Part shown: piece after piece, positions 37,741 to 50,780 of the stretch
How positions within the stretch are numbered: the first letter of the stretch is position 1
Layout: every line of letters starts with the position of its first letter
NCBI GenBank assembly: GCA_037013685.1
Contig: CM072899.1
Location: 5,064,479 to 5,128,478 of the forward strand
Length of the DNA stretch: 64,000 nt
Direction: 5' to 3'
From: Acridotheres tristis
Taxonomy: Eukaryota; Chordata; Aves; Passeriformes; Sturnidae
Notes under the pieces: model-generated
What the model saw: only the letters and a program-made list of their open reading frames with translations
Database searches by the model: none
Told to the model about the DNA's origin: nothing
Position numbers and translations under genes: made by a program

Positions 37741-40700
37741 TAGTGGGAGCTGCTAATCCAATTTCCACGCCAGTGCTGCTGTGAAGTCCCAGTGCTGACA
37801 CATGAAATTTAGCTCACTGCCAGCCCTAGCATCATTACGGTTCCTGCTGCTCTCAGCTCTCTCTGATACAGATTTGTTCACATATCTGCAGCCACAGAAG
37901 CTTGGGCAGAAGTCCTGCAAGGCAAGCTGATTTGGGCTTTGTCCATTGTGAATGGAAGACCTCCATGAAGAGCCTGGGGTAAGGTAAAGTTGCCCGTGTA
38001 ATTCAATGAGGTGGCACTCAGTGCTGGTCCCATGGCTCGGGGCAGGTTCCTCTGCCGTGAGCAATGTCAGCACTAGGGAAGGGTATGAAATATGTCAGTA
38101 GAGACCATTGAACACCTTTTCCAAAACAAGGGCCATTTCTAACCAGGCTTGTTCCCAATTTCCTCAGCCCTTTGAATGGAGAGAACTGAATGACGTTTTA
38201 GTAATTGCTGGTGTAACACTTGAATAGGGATGCTCTTAACCCTCATGGGCAGATGCAACCTTGTCCCCAGAGACCTTGCAAAACCACACTCATCTGCACT
38301 GGAGGTCAAGAGTGTTGATGAGTTTCTCAAATTAATTTCTGGTTTGGACTTAGTTTTATCTTCTGGTCTGACTTAAAGATTTTGAAATTTTCTCTGCCTT
38401 TTATGACTGTGCTTACCTTCAGGAGCCACCCAGCTGGATGCACAACTCTAGGGCTCAATTGTTACTGTTTTCTCACTTAAAATTCCCCTCCTGCAAGCCA
38501 TTAAGATGTGAGATTGATCCTTTCAGTGTTCATGGAGAGTTAAAACACATGGGGCTAGAGAAGAATTGAAAATATATTTATTTGGGGACCCAGGCCAATA
38601 CTGAGGAATATGATTCAGCTACAATATCCAGCTGGATGTGAGATAAAGCACACCAGTGCTTATATCTTGCTTTCCAGACCAGCTGTGCATAACCACAGTG
38701 ATGGGGTTTCCCATAGGTAACACCATACCTTAGGGATTTTTGAAAATTAAAAGGTTTCATGACTGGAAATAATTATAGTTCACAAAAAAGGATTTACTTC
38801 CACAGGAAAATGGTCATTAAGCTGTGCAGAGTCCTTCAATTTTGTTCTGAAGTTGTGTTAAATCTTACATTTCGAGATTTCCTGAATTTCTTCTAATTTC
38901 CAAGAAAACTGGAGATGAAACAGCCATTATAAATCCTGTAAGTCCAAAAGTGCCGGGTGTATAGCAGTTTATCAGCTTCTGTTTATCTGGGTTTTCTTAA
39001 ACCTTGTCAGATACAATGATGATCAGCACTGACTACAAAACAGGTCAATAGAGGCTTCAGTCTCTGATCCAGATGCCAGATGAGTTGTCCACAAAACATC
39101 CATTAGGACACAGACCTCAGGTGCAGGAAAACACAACAAACAATTACAGAGACTCTCTGGAACAAAAACATTTAATCCATGATCACCTGCTTGCTTAGAA
39201 ATAACGGATGAAAGTGGTGACATGATTTCTTGTGATGGCCTGCCTGTTTTGTGCCAGGAAGATGCACCTTTGTAGTGTCTCATTAGATGTTTTTAAGCCT
39301 GCACCACTGTGCTGAGGTTTTAGCAAGAGTGTTGTGCCATCCTTGTCCAGGGAAGGATGAAATGCTGACCCATGAGAAGTGCTGGCCAGGATGCCATGCA
39401 TGGCATGAAAAAAAATTTCTCTGGAGGAAATCTGCATCTGGTGCTGCTGGGCTGTGCAGAAGGGAAGGGGTGGCCCTTGAGAGTAGCTGTAATGTGTGCT
39501 GTGGGCACAGGAGCTTTGGAGTGGCAGTAGGATAAGATAGCTCTGTAGTCTGAAAACATATTTGTCTGTTGAGTCATCTATTATGTTGTTAAAATGTGAT
39601 AATTGGAATCCATGTATTACCAAGCCAAAAAGACAATAATTAAAGCCAAGGCACAAAAGGGAGTTAATGCTCCAAAATTATTTTGTGCAGAGTTATTTGA
39701 TAAAGTAAGTCTTTGTATTTCCGTATGAAAACCCCTGCTCTACAATGAATCTTTCCAACTCTCTGGAAAATAATCTAATTATAGTTAACACTATTATGTT
39801 CTTTGGTGCTTTGAATGGAGCTGTGGGTAATATTGTGCTTACTCCAAAGCAAATAGCTGCGTGTTTCAGTCTGACATTTCATATTGATAGAAACAAAAAC
39901 ATTTTGTTAAAAACAATGTATAAGGGAAATAATTCATTTTCTACATAGTATAACAAAAGAGGAAAAGCACCATCATGTTCTCAACAACAGCAGAAATATG
40001 CTTTGCCAGACACTCTTCCATAAATACATTTAATTATAACATTGTATTATCCTTCTCTAGGAGAAAGCAGGTGAAATGTAACTTTTTCTTTCTTGAAATC
40101 TTCCCATATACTTTCCCAAACAAATGAGTATCTTAAGACTCAGGCATTGTGATCACTTGAAAGCTTATAACAACACTGGAAAGAGAAAGATTAAATATGA
40201 AGGAATGGTATAAAGTCTGAAAATGTGCATTTAAATCTTCTAGTTCAATCTCAAACAGACAAGCCTCATCTTTATTTTTCTTCTTTTTTGTTTAGTAAAG
40301 CCCCAACTGGAAGCCAATGAAATTTGAAATGTATTGACTTTGTTTCATTTCTGGTACAATTAGTCACCTATAGTTGAATGCTGGCATTAGATGCACAATT
40401 ACCACTCTCAGCCTCTCTACAGAAATGGAAATGCAATTGGAATTTGCTGCTGTCTCTGAAACAGGTTTTGTTGAATCTAATTTGTTTTCACAACAAACAT
40501 GCTGCTAAATGTTAGACCAGGGAGGTTAAGTAACCTGATGTAACCTGTGTTCATGTAGGCATGGCTGCACAGAGAAATTTCTGGTAATTTAAGTCACAAA
40601 CCCAACAATTTTTGGTGGTTATGGAACGAGAAATGTGTCAGGAAACCGGGCTAGGGATGCTCAAGGGGCTGATGATGTGGGAAACTCTCAGCAATTCCCT

Positions 40701-42992
40701 TTTTTCCTTGTGGGACACCACGGAGATGGTATCAGGACAAACCCATTTGGGCAGCCTGTGCAGTCCCTGCTGCTGCCCAGCCCCACAAGCATCACAGCCC
40801 AGCCAGAGCAGCCTCGTGTGTGGCTCAGGAGCTGCCCACGGTGGGTGAGCTCTCCCTGGGCCATGCTGCCAGCACAGACCATTTTTAAACTTGCAGTCCT
40901 TTCCCACTCTGCCCTGTCTGACCCATTCCATTTGCACCAGGAGATCTGCAAAGGGGCTCTTGGACGTGTTTGCCCAGGGCTTGGGTTCATGTGCTGGGAA
41001 ATGTGTAACAGAGTGAAACCAGACTTTGCTGAATTGGTGCTGGAGTGGAAGCCTGCCTGTCTGCTCTCTGACTAGAGGACTGACACATTAGATCTCCCTC
41101 TGTGAAAGCAAATATTTTTTCCTGTCAAAATGCCTGTAATACAATCCATTCTCATTCTTTCCTTGGTGTAGAAGCAAATGCTTCTATGATTTTAATCAGT
41201 GCCAGATTTTGTGCTCCTGTTAGTTTTAGAAATCCAAGAACACACAAAGCTGTACTCCAAAGACAACTGCAGCTATTCCTTTTTAAGGTCACAGCAAATG
41301 TAATAATGCCAACAGCTCATAGTGCTCTTCATTAGGCTGTGTAACTTCCCAGCACATCAATCACTCAGTGGAGGGTGTTTACTTACTTTCTTTAACAGGA
41401 GGAATGTATCTTTAAATTGGTAACCTAGTTTAATTTTCCTTTATGAGACAAATGTGTCTGACCCCGTTGCTGTGGGAATTCAGTGATGCAGAACACAGAG
41501 GCAGAGCTGGGATTTTCCTGCCCCAAAGAGGTAAACCCAGACAGGTACCCAGAGCACTGTGCATCCCCTCGTCCCTCCCTTCCATCACATGGCTCAGCAT
41601 TGGGTGGATGATAATTGAATATGTGGAATTTGCACTTGAAAATGTCTTCTCCTCTCTGTGCAGGTCAGCTCTATACCAAGTCTCAGCTGTACACCAGGAG
41701 TTCCTGAAACTTTAGAGAGAAGGTTTTGGACTGTTGGAAACCCTGATTTGGTATGGCATTTACTGCTAGGCTGGGTAAAACCTCAGAGGAATTTAGCAGA
41801 AAGTCACCCAAACCAGTGAAATGGGGCCCATTAGATGCTGCTGAGGATGAGCACTGCTGCTCCAGCTCTGTCTCCTGAGTGTTCTCTGGATGCCTTCTCT
41901 GGCCCCAAACAGCTCCTGTTCCTGTAGGAGCTCCTCTTCCTCTCTCCTGGCCAAGAGCAGGGGACACTCTTGCATCTGGGGCTTTCCAGAGACTACCGAC
42001 CTTCCAGCTTCCCTGGCACACAGCAGTTTGGATTATGTGCACTTTTGTAATATTTAATCAGAAATTCGGGCTCAGGGGTTCGTTTTGGGTTTGTTTGCCC
42101 TTGTTTTCTAAATATTGGTAGAAAGCTCCTGGGAACTTGCTGTGGACAGTCACACTGACAGCTCTGGGCTTTGGTGTGGTCCTGGGGCTCGCCAAGGCTC
42201 GCTGCTCACTCTTTCCTTAATTGAAGGTTGGGATGAGGATAAGGCTTGGCTCACACCTCTTGTGAGACCTCACACATGCAGAGAGCTGTGTTTGATGGGA
42301 AGGCAAAAAGAGCAGACTCCTTCCTGAGATTTGGCTTTTTTCCCCCAACCCCTCCTTGGGAAGCAGGGAAGATGTAAAGGTACTCGATGAGCAGCAGGAG
42401 AGGAGACCTTGCTGCTTCCCCATGTAGGGATTATATATTAATACATCAGGCTTCAATGGCTTCTTTTGCTTACACAAAAACACACAGAAAGCAGCAGAGG
42501 GGCTGGGAAAAACATCGAGTCTCAACAGCTCTGTGATCCTGTGGCAGCACAGGCACACATCCCTGCTTCCACATGTGGGGCACTCAGAGAGGCAGGGACA
42601 GGGAGGAAGAATAGAGGAAAGCAAACCCCACAGCTACATGTCATGGCAACCAGAGCCACCACATCACTGCAACCCAAGGAGCATCTCTCTTCCTGCTGGA
42701 TCCATATATAAGGACAGGAAGGAGCAATGCAAGAGGGAGCATCTGGAGAGCACAGTGTGTCCATGGCACAGCTGCCCCACCAGTGTGTGTGTGGTTAAGC
42801 AGACAAAGCACTGCTGGACAGTGTCCCTGAGAGGCAGCACTGTGTCTGGAAGGGTTCTAGCCTGCTCTGTATCCATATCAGATGTTTAAGGTCCCAGTAG
42901 ATGTGCTACACTGAATTAGTGTGAATTCACTCAGGTTACAGAGTGTCTTATCTTAGTTCGAGTTGGTCGTTCTGGAAGCGAGACAAATTACT
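37741..42992. other. gene-free unique sequence
   Basis: No transposon is recognised. Minus-strand 39195-39656 (153 codons) and plus-strand 40635-41075 (146 codons) are the longest frames. Neither shows a domain, and both have equally open frames on the opposite strand. The 40730-41000 and 42480-42900 patches are more GC-rich than their surroundings. Confidence 0.5.
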
Positions 42993-43188
42993 GCAGGGCT
43001 GCTCCCAACCCCTTCATCCCCCAGCCTGCAGTGACACAGACAGGACCTTGCTCTTGGCCTTGTTGAACCTTGTGGGGTTCACATGGGTCCCCTCCTTGAG
43101 CTCACCCCGGTCCCTTTGGAGGGCACCCCATCCCTCAGGTGTCAGGCACAGCACTCAGCTTGGTGCCATGTGCAGACTGGCAGGGGCT
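42993..43188 (-). pseudogene. CR1 ORF2 reverse transcriptase fossil, antisense
   Basis: Read on the minus strand, this is the stretch of CR1 ORF2 that spans the catalytic FADD box and continues towards the ORF2 C-terminus. In CR1 the box is followed by a TKLSGAVDT-like block and then an aspartate/arginine-rich helix ending near FNKAKC. Here the box at 43165-43176 reads SAHG in place of FADD, so both metal-binding aspartates are changed (one to His, one to Gly). TKLS is retained. A one-base deletion then turns the next codons into a stop, and further frameshifts follow. It is inactive. It is the only piece in the window from the coding part of CR1; the others are from the 3' end. A plus-strand frame of 223 codons over it (42943-43614) is an antisense artefact. 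Confidence 0.8.
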
Positions 43189-46083
43189 GATAACAAAAGG
43201 AGATGTGTGTTGTGCAGACCGCTCTGCAGAGCTCTGTTTAATACAACAGCACTCGTGGGTGTGTGGTTGGGATGTGAACGGCTCCCATACCACATCTATT
43301 GTCTGACAAGAGTGGCAGTGTCCCTAGAGCAGCTGGGCAAGCAAAGAGAAGAGCAATTTTCTGAATACCTTGTGCTGAGAGGACGCAGGGCTACAATACA
43401 GCACAAGCACTCCATCTACCTGAAGTGCAGACCTACTGCTGCCAGTAGATTAGCCTTAATGCCCTTGGAATGTTTAATTCAAATAAGCAACCTTGTTTCT
43501 GGCTGTATACCGAAACATCTCTTTGTGGTGGAAATCTTTTTTGTGGAGATTATGTTCGTGAATGCCAGGAGGTGCTTGGCTCTAAGTGCCCCATGCATTT
43601 GTATTCCTTCGTAATCCACTCATTGCCTGAAGATGGTCTTCAGCTGCAAAATTCAGGTCCTCATCTTAAAATACTTTGCTGTCCTGACGTTCTCAGTTCC
43701 AGAAGTTAGGTTTATCTGCTCAGTGTTCCTCCTCCGTGGGAATTTGGTCGGGGACCAGCTGTTAATAAATTAAATAGCACTTTTTTTTTTTTTTTTGGTA
43801 ATTCTTTTGCAGCAAAGGCCCATCAGGGAATATGGAGATAATCAGCTTGAAGAAAATACTGAGAAATCTGTCTGCACCTCTCCAAATAGGTCACCTACCA
43901 GGCAGCCTCCCTGAAAATTGTATGGGGTGCCTCTGAGATAGCCTTCAGATTATTTATGGTGTTATAATTCAATTAAGTGGTGGCAGGGGACCAGTGAGGG
44001 TGGCTATGAGATCCTCATGTGCTAGATATTTTTGGACCCTACAGAGGAAGAAATGAGAGTATTTAGGACTGAGTAATTACAATGGTTGGGACTTAACAGA
44101 GAATTTGTACTGCAGTCTGTGGATATGAGTCTAGATGGGTTACTTCATATGGAGGCATAGGAATGAAAGCACTTGTCAAACAGGTAGCTGGGATGCTGCC
44201 TATAAATAATCAGTAAATGATCTATGGGAAAAGAGAGTGGATATGCTTGGACAATGTTTTATGACCTTCCCTAAATTTTGGAGATAGAAGCTCTGAAATG
44301 TGAGTCTGCCTTACAGGCAAGAGAATTTTAGGTCACCAAAGCAGAAAAAGGTTATGGGCTAAAGCCTGACAGATTCCTTCCTGCAAGATACCGAGAGCAG
44401 ATTTTCCTTGAGTCATTTAAAGGAAATGGGGAAAAATTATGTAGCTGAGAGAATAACATGGTGCTTTAAAGTAAGGCAGTGAAATGCTGGCAAAACACTT
44501 TTGCTGGGAGAGAGCATGAACTATCAGGGTCAGAATAGTCCCACTGGAGGTGCAGATGAATCTTGACTGAGCTGAGAAAACACGTAGAATGTTGCCTCGG
44601 TTCAGCTACAACAGAAAAATAGTGAAACACTTGTAAAATTGGTTCTTTTACATTCTGGCCAAGTTGAAGACACCTCTTTCAGAGGTGTTAAAGGTTTTTC
44701 AAACCTTCATCTCAGTGCAAGCCATCTTAGAGCAATAATAAACAATCCTCATTTTCTTAAACCATAAGCTTTCACTACTGAGGTTTCACTACTGGTTTGT
44801 GAGAACTCTGTCTACCTTTCCTCATAAGCAATCAAAAAGCTATGGCTCCATAAAATGTTAGAGTCTTACCCTCACCTTCACGAGTTCCAAGTGAACAGAA
44901 ATTGTTTCCACTTGCTAAATCTGCTTGGTGAGGTGAGAGGGATGGCATGGATGGCCTTTCTGTGTTGGGCTACAGTGGCATTTCTGTAGAGGCTGCAGAG
45001 GATGTTGGTACTGACATCATCAAGTGCTCTAGGATTGAATCGTGACTTGTCAAACTCTCAAGTCCCACACAAGAGAGGCTGTGTGCTTTAGTCACAATTA
45101 TGGCTGAGCTGACTCCACTTCCCTGTGATCTTTGGGATGCCCTGCTCCCCACAGCAGCCCAGGGTGTGCTGCTCCTCTGATAAGTCACTCCTTGGTGATT
45201 CCTTTTGCCTTCCCTGCAGAGGAACTGGCATCATCTGTTTCCTATTTAAATTCAAGGGTATAGCTTTGATCAATTGTTGAAATCCATCGTGGAGATGGGG
45301 GATGTGTTAGGATGTGTTACTGTCCTGCCAGGACTCTGCAGCCATAGTATCTGTTATTCTGTGTGAGGAACTCACATTTCTAAGCCCCATTTCCAAGCCA
45401 TCATTAGTGACCAGCAAATTTCATTTATCTTTTGGAAAGCTGTGAGCAGACACCCTTTGGATTGGAAAGTGGTGTTTAACATTTGAGGCATTAAAATGCA
45501 GCTAATCTGGAGTCAGTTCCTGCCTCTACCTCAGGTGTCCTGCATTCAGGGCAGGATCCAAAACCAGGATGAAGCCCCCAAGGATGGGGCTGCAGAAATA
45601 TTTGGGACACTTCATTGTGGTGTTCACTGAGGTACAATGTAATTGTGAAGCCCACTGGTTTCCATGGCAGGTTGCAGGAAAGGGATGAGAAGGAAGATGA
45701 AAATCTGATTTTGAATTACCATGAGCAGAAAAGAAAAAACAAATGTATACCTTGACCCAAATCTCCTAATATTCAATAGCATATCTGGATTTCACCAGTG
45801 GTGATAACTTCTGTATCAAAAGAAGGAACTAGAGAAAGAATAGCAGGTTCCTGGTAGAAACCAGGAAATTTTTCTTGTTTAATGCTCCCTGTGGCAGGGG
45901 CATATAGTTCTGCCATGCTTCACACACCAAGAGAAGTCACTCCTGTTTCTCATTTCCTCCTATCTCTGGTCACTATTAATCATTAGGCAATTACATTCTT
46001 TAAGATAAATCACCACAAGTTTCTCTTCTGTAAACAGAGAAACAGCTTTTCTTTGTAAAGATTGATTTAGTTGCCCTGCAATT
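43189..46083. other. gene-free unique sequence
   Basis: Contains a T16 run at 43781-43796. No recognisable gene or transposon. From 43800 to 44960 even short open frames are rare on both strands, which argues against hidden exons of any length. I see nothing else. Confidence 0.5.
43781..43796. repeat. T16 homopolymer
   Basis: Sixteen consecutive T, preceded by AATAAATTAAATAGCAC. It could be the antisense of a poly(A) tail, but no retro-copy is recognisable next to it. Confidence 0.8.
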
Positions 46084-46103
46084 TCCTGTTTAATTAAACA
46101 GGA
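46084..46103. repeat. 20-bp perfect palindrome
   Basis: TCCTGTTTAATTAAACAGGA is its own reverse complement over all 20 bases, and unlike the other palindromes in the window it has GC-containing arms. The centre TTAATTAA holds overlapping TAATTA homeodomain cores, and the arms hold CAGGA/TCCTG words of ETS type. Seen directly; binding is inference. Confidence 0.9.
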
Positions 46104-49100
46104 TCAGTCTGACAAATGCAGGTTTTTAAGCACTTTGTTTCTGGCTTTTTTTTCATTCTTCTAGGAATATACAAAGGATGGAATTATTTTTCATGGCTTT
46201 GAGAGGGCAGCTAGGTTAGTATCAGTCACTTTGCCCTTGGGCATCGATTATTATCAGCTATGCCAGATAATCTCTTACAAGAGAACTCCAAGAGTGATTC
46301 TTCACCATCATTTGTGGCCTCCAGCTGACAAAAAGTGAGTGTCAGACCTTCCTGAGGCAGCAGATGTGTTTTGTCCAGATGTGGGGCATCTTTTCTCTCC
46401 TCAGCCACATTGAGCCCTGCTCAAAGGAGTGGAAGATTTGTTCACAGAGCTGCATGCTGGGTAGGTAAAGACCAGATGCTGAAGTGCTTTTTTGAGGGAA
46501 GTCAAAGCCAAATCCTCTGATGGATTTTGGACTACTAACTTAGAAATTATATATCCCTACACAGAGCAACAAATGGAAGTGTTGGGCTGAGAGCTTGTGG
46601 TGTTGAGGGACACCTGGGCATGGGTTACCAAATATGAGCTGGTGTGGGGCTGTTCATGTCCTCCAAAATGAGAACTATGGGTACCTTGTGAATGAGGCTG
46701 AATTATGAAGGGAATTAATTTGCACACAGGACAGTGAGGTGCTGGCACATTCCAGTGTGGGAACGGATGGACAGATCCACAAAAGGATCAGCCAAATTGA
46801 TGAGCCTCGTGGGGATAATGGGAGGAAGAGGCTGGGGCAGTCAGAGGGGTGATGCAACCCAAACCCTGGGTGCCATTCCCTGTGGGAGCTGCTTGGGGCT
46901 GGAGGAAGCAGCAGCTCTGCCAGGGCTGTGCTGAGCAGCACAGATGTGAGCAGATGTGCCCTCCTGCACCGACGGGTCTGAGCTGCAAACACTCATCAAG
47001 GTGATGTTACACAGCCTGGGAGAACAGGAGACAGTCACATTTTTATTGGTTTTCAGATAAATGCTCCCTGACATTGGAGCCATCTGCAGATTCAGTCCTG
47101 ACACTCCTTTCATTGATGCCTCTGTTTAAATGATTTCTTGAAAGGAGAAATCCAAAGAATTGTTTTTCCCCTTTCAACCTCTGCCTTTGCAGCCACCTGG
47201 GAATATCACTGATCACCCAATGAACAATTAGCACTCAACCTTGCCATCCTCTCAGTTCCATTATTATACCAACAAGGCAAAGGTGTCATGCTCCTGCTGC
47301 TTTTTCCTGAGATGGTAACAAGAGTGGGGATTTTCTGGAAGACATTTTCTTAAATGCTCCCTTTGGGGGTTTTCAAATGATACTCTTTAACTGCTGTGAC
47401 ATGAGCTAACCCTACCTTTTGTTGAAAACTGCTTGTCTTTTTTTATTAGCTCTGTTCCAGAGTAAACAGTTGGAAATGTCCTACTGGTTCATATTAATGC
47501 AAGGTTTCCCATTTGGGGCTGTGGTTAGACGCTGTGTCAGAGTAAGTCCTGCAGGTGTACATGGAATAAAGGGTGTTTTGATGCTTTTAGGAGAAAAGAG
47601 GGATAAAATTTCTTTCAGAGATGGAGGCTGTGCTCTCCTAGTTGTCTTTTACCCCTTTGTGATCCAAAAACAAAAGCCAAAATGTGCATGAAGGTCCTGC
47701 AAACACTCGTGTAAGACGGGAAAAAAGCAGGAACTACAGAGACTGACAGGTCTGTGGCATCTGATCAACAATACCATAATCCCACCAGCCTGTAGTGCCC
47801 TCTCTTTGCTTCCTGAGCTCTCCTGCTGTGTGTCACACAAAGGGTGGCAGCAGGTCAGGGCTGTCCTGGCAGGAGGTGCTGATAAACCCCAGGTACAGCC
47901 ACATCTTCTCCTGGCACAGAGGGGTGTGGGGGATCTCTGACCACAGAGCAGCACTGACAAAAGTGACTCCCATCTTCCCAAGGGCTCAACCTCCCTGCAG
48001 GAATGCAAAGGTGGCGAGGTGGCACAGCAGGAGCTGGGTGGGAATTCTGCAGGCTGGGGAGAGCTGCCCTCCTACAGCTGGAGCTGCATGGGAGCATCAC
48101 TCGTCGCTTTGAGGGTTTCCTTGCTGCTCACCCTGCTGAAACATCTTCTCCCCCAGGCTAAGTGGTTCGTGGCTCTTGGCTTATTGCTATTACAAGACAT
48201 TTATGTTTCATGGCAGATGGTCTACTGCACAACTTGTTTTGCTTTTTTATTTTTTTAACCAAGGTAGATTCAGCAGGCAGCGGTTCAGTCTCAGGCAGCT
48301 CTGGGTTGAGACATCAGTTTTATCCCACATTTCTTTGTAGCAAATGAAAGAAGAAAAAAAAAGGTTGGGAGAGAAATATTTTCATAGTCACAAGATTTAT
48401 CAGTTTGGTAGTATATTTGGCACTTATTTTGTGATGGCCAAAGTAGGATGTCCCAAGCACCTTTAGAAAACTGTTAAGGTACAAAATAATGAGTGAACAG
48501 TACAAAGCTTTGTGACTGAATGCATGAAAATACACTGGCTTTAAACTAAGCTGCATGGAATTTGACCTTGGCACAAATGATTGTGCTTCTCCACCTCCTT
48601 TCTGACCTGTCCCTTTTCAGACGATTTGCAGATTTAATTTACAATGCATTGCCATATACACAGGAAAAGTGCTACAACTTTATCTGTCCGTGGAGTCCCA
48701 GTAGTCTCAGCTCACCAGATGTTCCTTACTCATTTAAACAGTGCATTGAGCTTTGCTTAGTGTGATAATTTTGAAATGCAATGAGTATGGGGACACATAA
48801 TGAGGAGTTCGAGGTAGTGGCTGTAAGGGTAAAAAGTTTCAAGGAAAAGATCAATTGCCTTGTGTCCAGCTGCATTACCATAACTGTGGGTATTAATTGT
48901 TGTGCAAACACCTACAGGTCACTCTGAGCATAAATTACATCTTGATTTCTTTTATTAAGGCCAGAAAATTGATCAATAACCTTCATTTGAAAACAGGACC
49001 TCACTGCAAGGGAAGTTTTTAACTGAAAACCTTGTGATTACCAGGTTGGGTTTTCTGCAGCGGGGCTGTACCTGGCTCTGGGGTGAGAAGGAGTGTAAAG

Positions 49101-50618
49101 GACATTTTTTTCAGCCATGAGTTCCTACCCTAGGAGGAGCAGGAGCAGCTGAAGTGGTTTTTTTTCAGGCTCTGACTCCTTTTGTAGCAATTCCTCCAGG
49201 AGCTTTGTCAGGTGCTCTCTCTCTCAGTCCATTTTCCCACCTGGGAGAGTGGAGGCAGTGGGAAGGCAGAGGGAGAAGAATATTCACAGCTACCCTGCAG
49301 AGACCTCCCCTTAGAGACTTCACTGTGATGTTCCATTCCAAGAAATAAAATGGAGAGAGATGTTTAATATTTATGTCTAGGACAACAGCCCATGGTGTGA
49401 CAAGACCCTCCAAAGGACACAGAGGGGTTAAGGGACACCAACAATGGCTGCTGAGGGTGTTTCTAACAAGTGGAATGACCCTTGTGTCACTGCCAGGTGT
49501 GTGCCATCCCTGAGCAGGCACAACCTTGGATGATGGATGGAAAGGTAAATGCATTGCCAGCCCCTGGCCAGACTTCTTGAAAAAGAAAAAACTCAGTGAA
49601 AAAAAGAAATTTCATTTTCACCCAGTAGAGACAAAAAGAAAAAAAAAAAAAAAATCAGCATTTTGACCAGCTGAAAGGCAAACCAAGACTTCATGTTTCC
49701 TAAAGAAGTTGAAGTCTAAGAATCCACATAGTTACATGAATATTTTCCCCTTAGGGAATGTCGAAGTTCTGTTTTTTAAAGCTTAAAATAGTTTCACCTC
49801 CCCTCCAATATCTTGCTGAAATAGTAAAAATTTCTCAATCTCACTCAAGCTCGCTATAAATTATTTTTGCCCTGTATTTACAACAAGGTCAATTTTTTCT
49901 CCCTGGATTTCTTGCATATAATTCATTTGAATGGGATGGCTTCTATGTCATCTTTAATCTTCTAAATGTATCTTAAGTCCAAATTACAAATCCTAGCAAT
50001 GAGTGACCCATAATGAATTCTTAACCATAACTTTATAGCAGAACAAATATACTTCTCAAATATGCAAACTGTTAAGTGTTTTCTTATCATACTAAAAGTG
50101 TGAATTAAATTATAATATGATGAAAAAGTAGCAGTTTGCAGTAATTCCAAAAGTGGCAAATCTTCAGTAGTGCATAAAATTATTCAGTGAACTGTGGAAA
50201 ACATCAGAGCAATTCTAGCCTTAAAGCTTTCTTTCCAACAACCAAAAAGTGCCAAAAACAAGCAAGCATAGCTAAGCATTTCATCTTGGAAGCAGCTTAT
50301 TGAATTAATAAGACAAGTCAATTAATGTAATGCTCTGTTGCTTCAGGATAAAACATGAAAAGGAAAAATATGGGGCTGTTTACTGTAGTGAGATCAAGCA
50401 ACCATGAAGTCTGTAAAGTTGTTCATTTCTCTGAAACCTAAGGAAATGATCAGCACAGCCATTTGTATAGACTCACTTCATATGGAAGTCTTGAGTGAGA
50501 TGTGGATCTTCTGCTGTCCAGCCAGGATTTTCACACCAATTTGCTCCTGCCAGGAGTCTGGTTTGCCTCTCTGCTGCACAAACTTGAAACTGAGTTGCTG
50601 GTACCAATCACACTGGGC
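46104..50618. other. gene-free unique sequence
   Basis: Includes an A-rich run at 49633-49654. Overlapping frames on both strands at 46675-47113 and 47649-48112 reach 105 to 119 codons and show no domain. No transposon is recognised. Confidence 0.5.
49633..49654. repeat. A-rich homopolymer run
   Basis: AAAAAG followed by sixteen A. No recognisable element body lies upstream, so this is treated as a simple repeat. Confidence 0.8.
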
Positions 50619-50780
50619 AAACATTGGAACAGCCTGCCAGGGGAGTGGTGGAATCACCTGCCCTGGAAGTTCTCAAAAAACGTGTGGATGCGACACTCGG
50701 GGACATGGTTTAGTGGTGGATCTGGCAGTGTTGGGTTAATGGTTGGATTTGATCCAACCCTAATGATTCTGTGATTCTCT
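50619..50780 (+). mobile_element. CR1 LINE 3' end, sense
   Basis: AACATTGGAACAGCCTGCCA, GGGAGTGGTGGAATCACC, CCTGGAAGTTCTCAAAAAAC, a GGTTTAGTGGTGGATCTGGC block and the closing ATGATTCTGTGATTCTC match the last 160 bases of an avian CR1. The tail is nearly intact, so the true 3' end is at about 50780. It is truncated at 5'. Same subfamily type as 54194-54370. Confidence 0.92.

Noticed and set aside
39195..39656. 153-codon minus-strand frame
   Set aside because: Another 82- to 85-codon frame is open on each strand over the same bases, a sign of composition and not coding.
42943..43614. Longest open frame of the window (223 codons, plus strand)
   Set aside because: Its first third runs antisense through a CR1 reverse-transcriptase fossil, the rest has no recognisable domain, and no exon signals support it.
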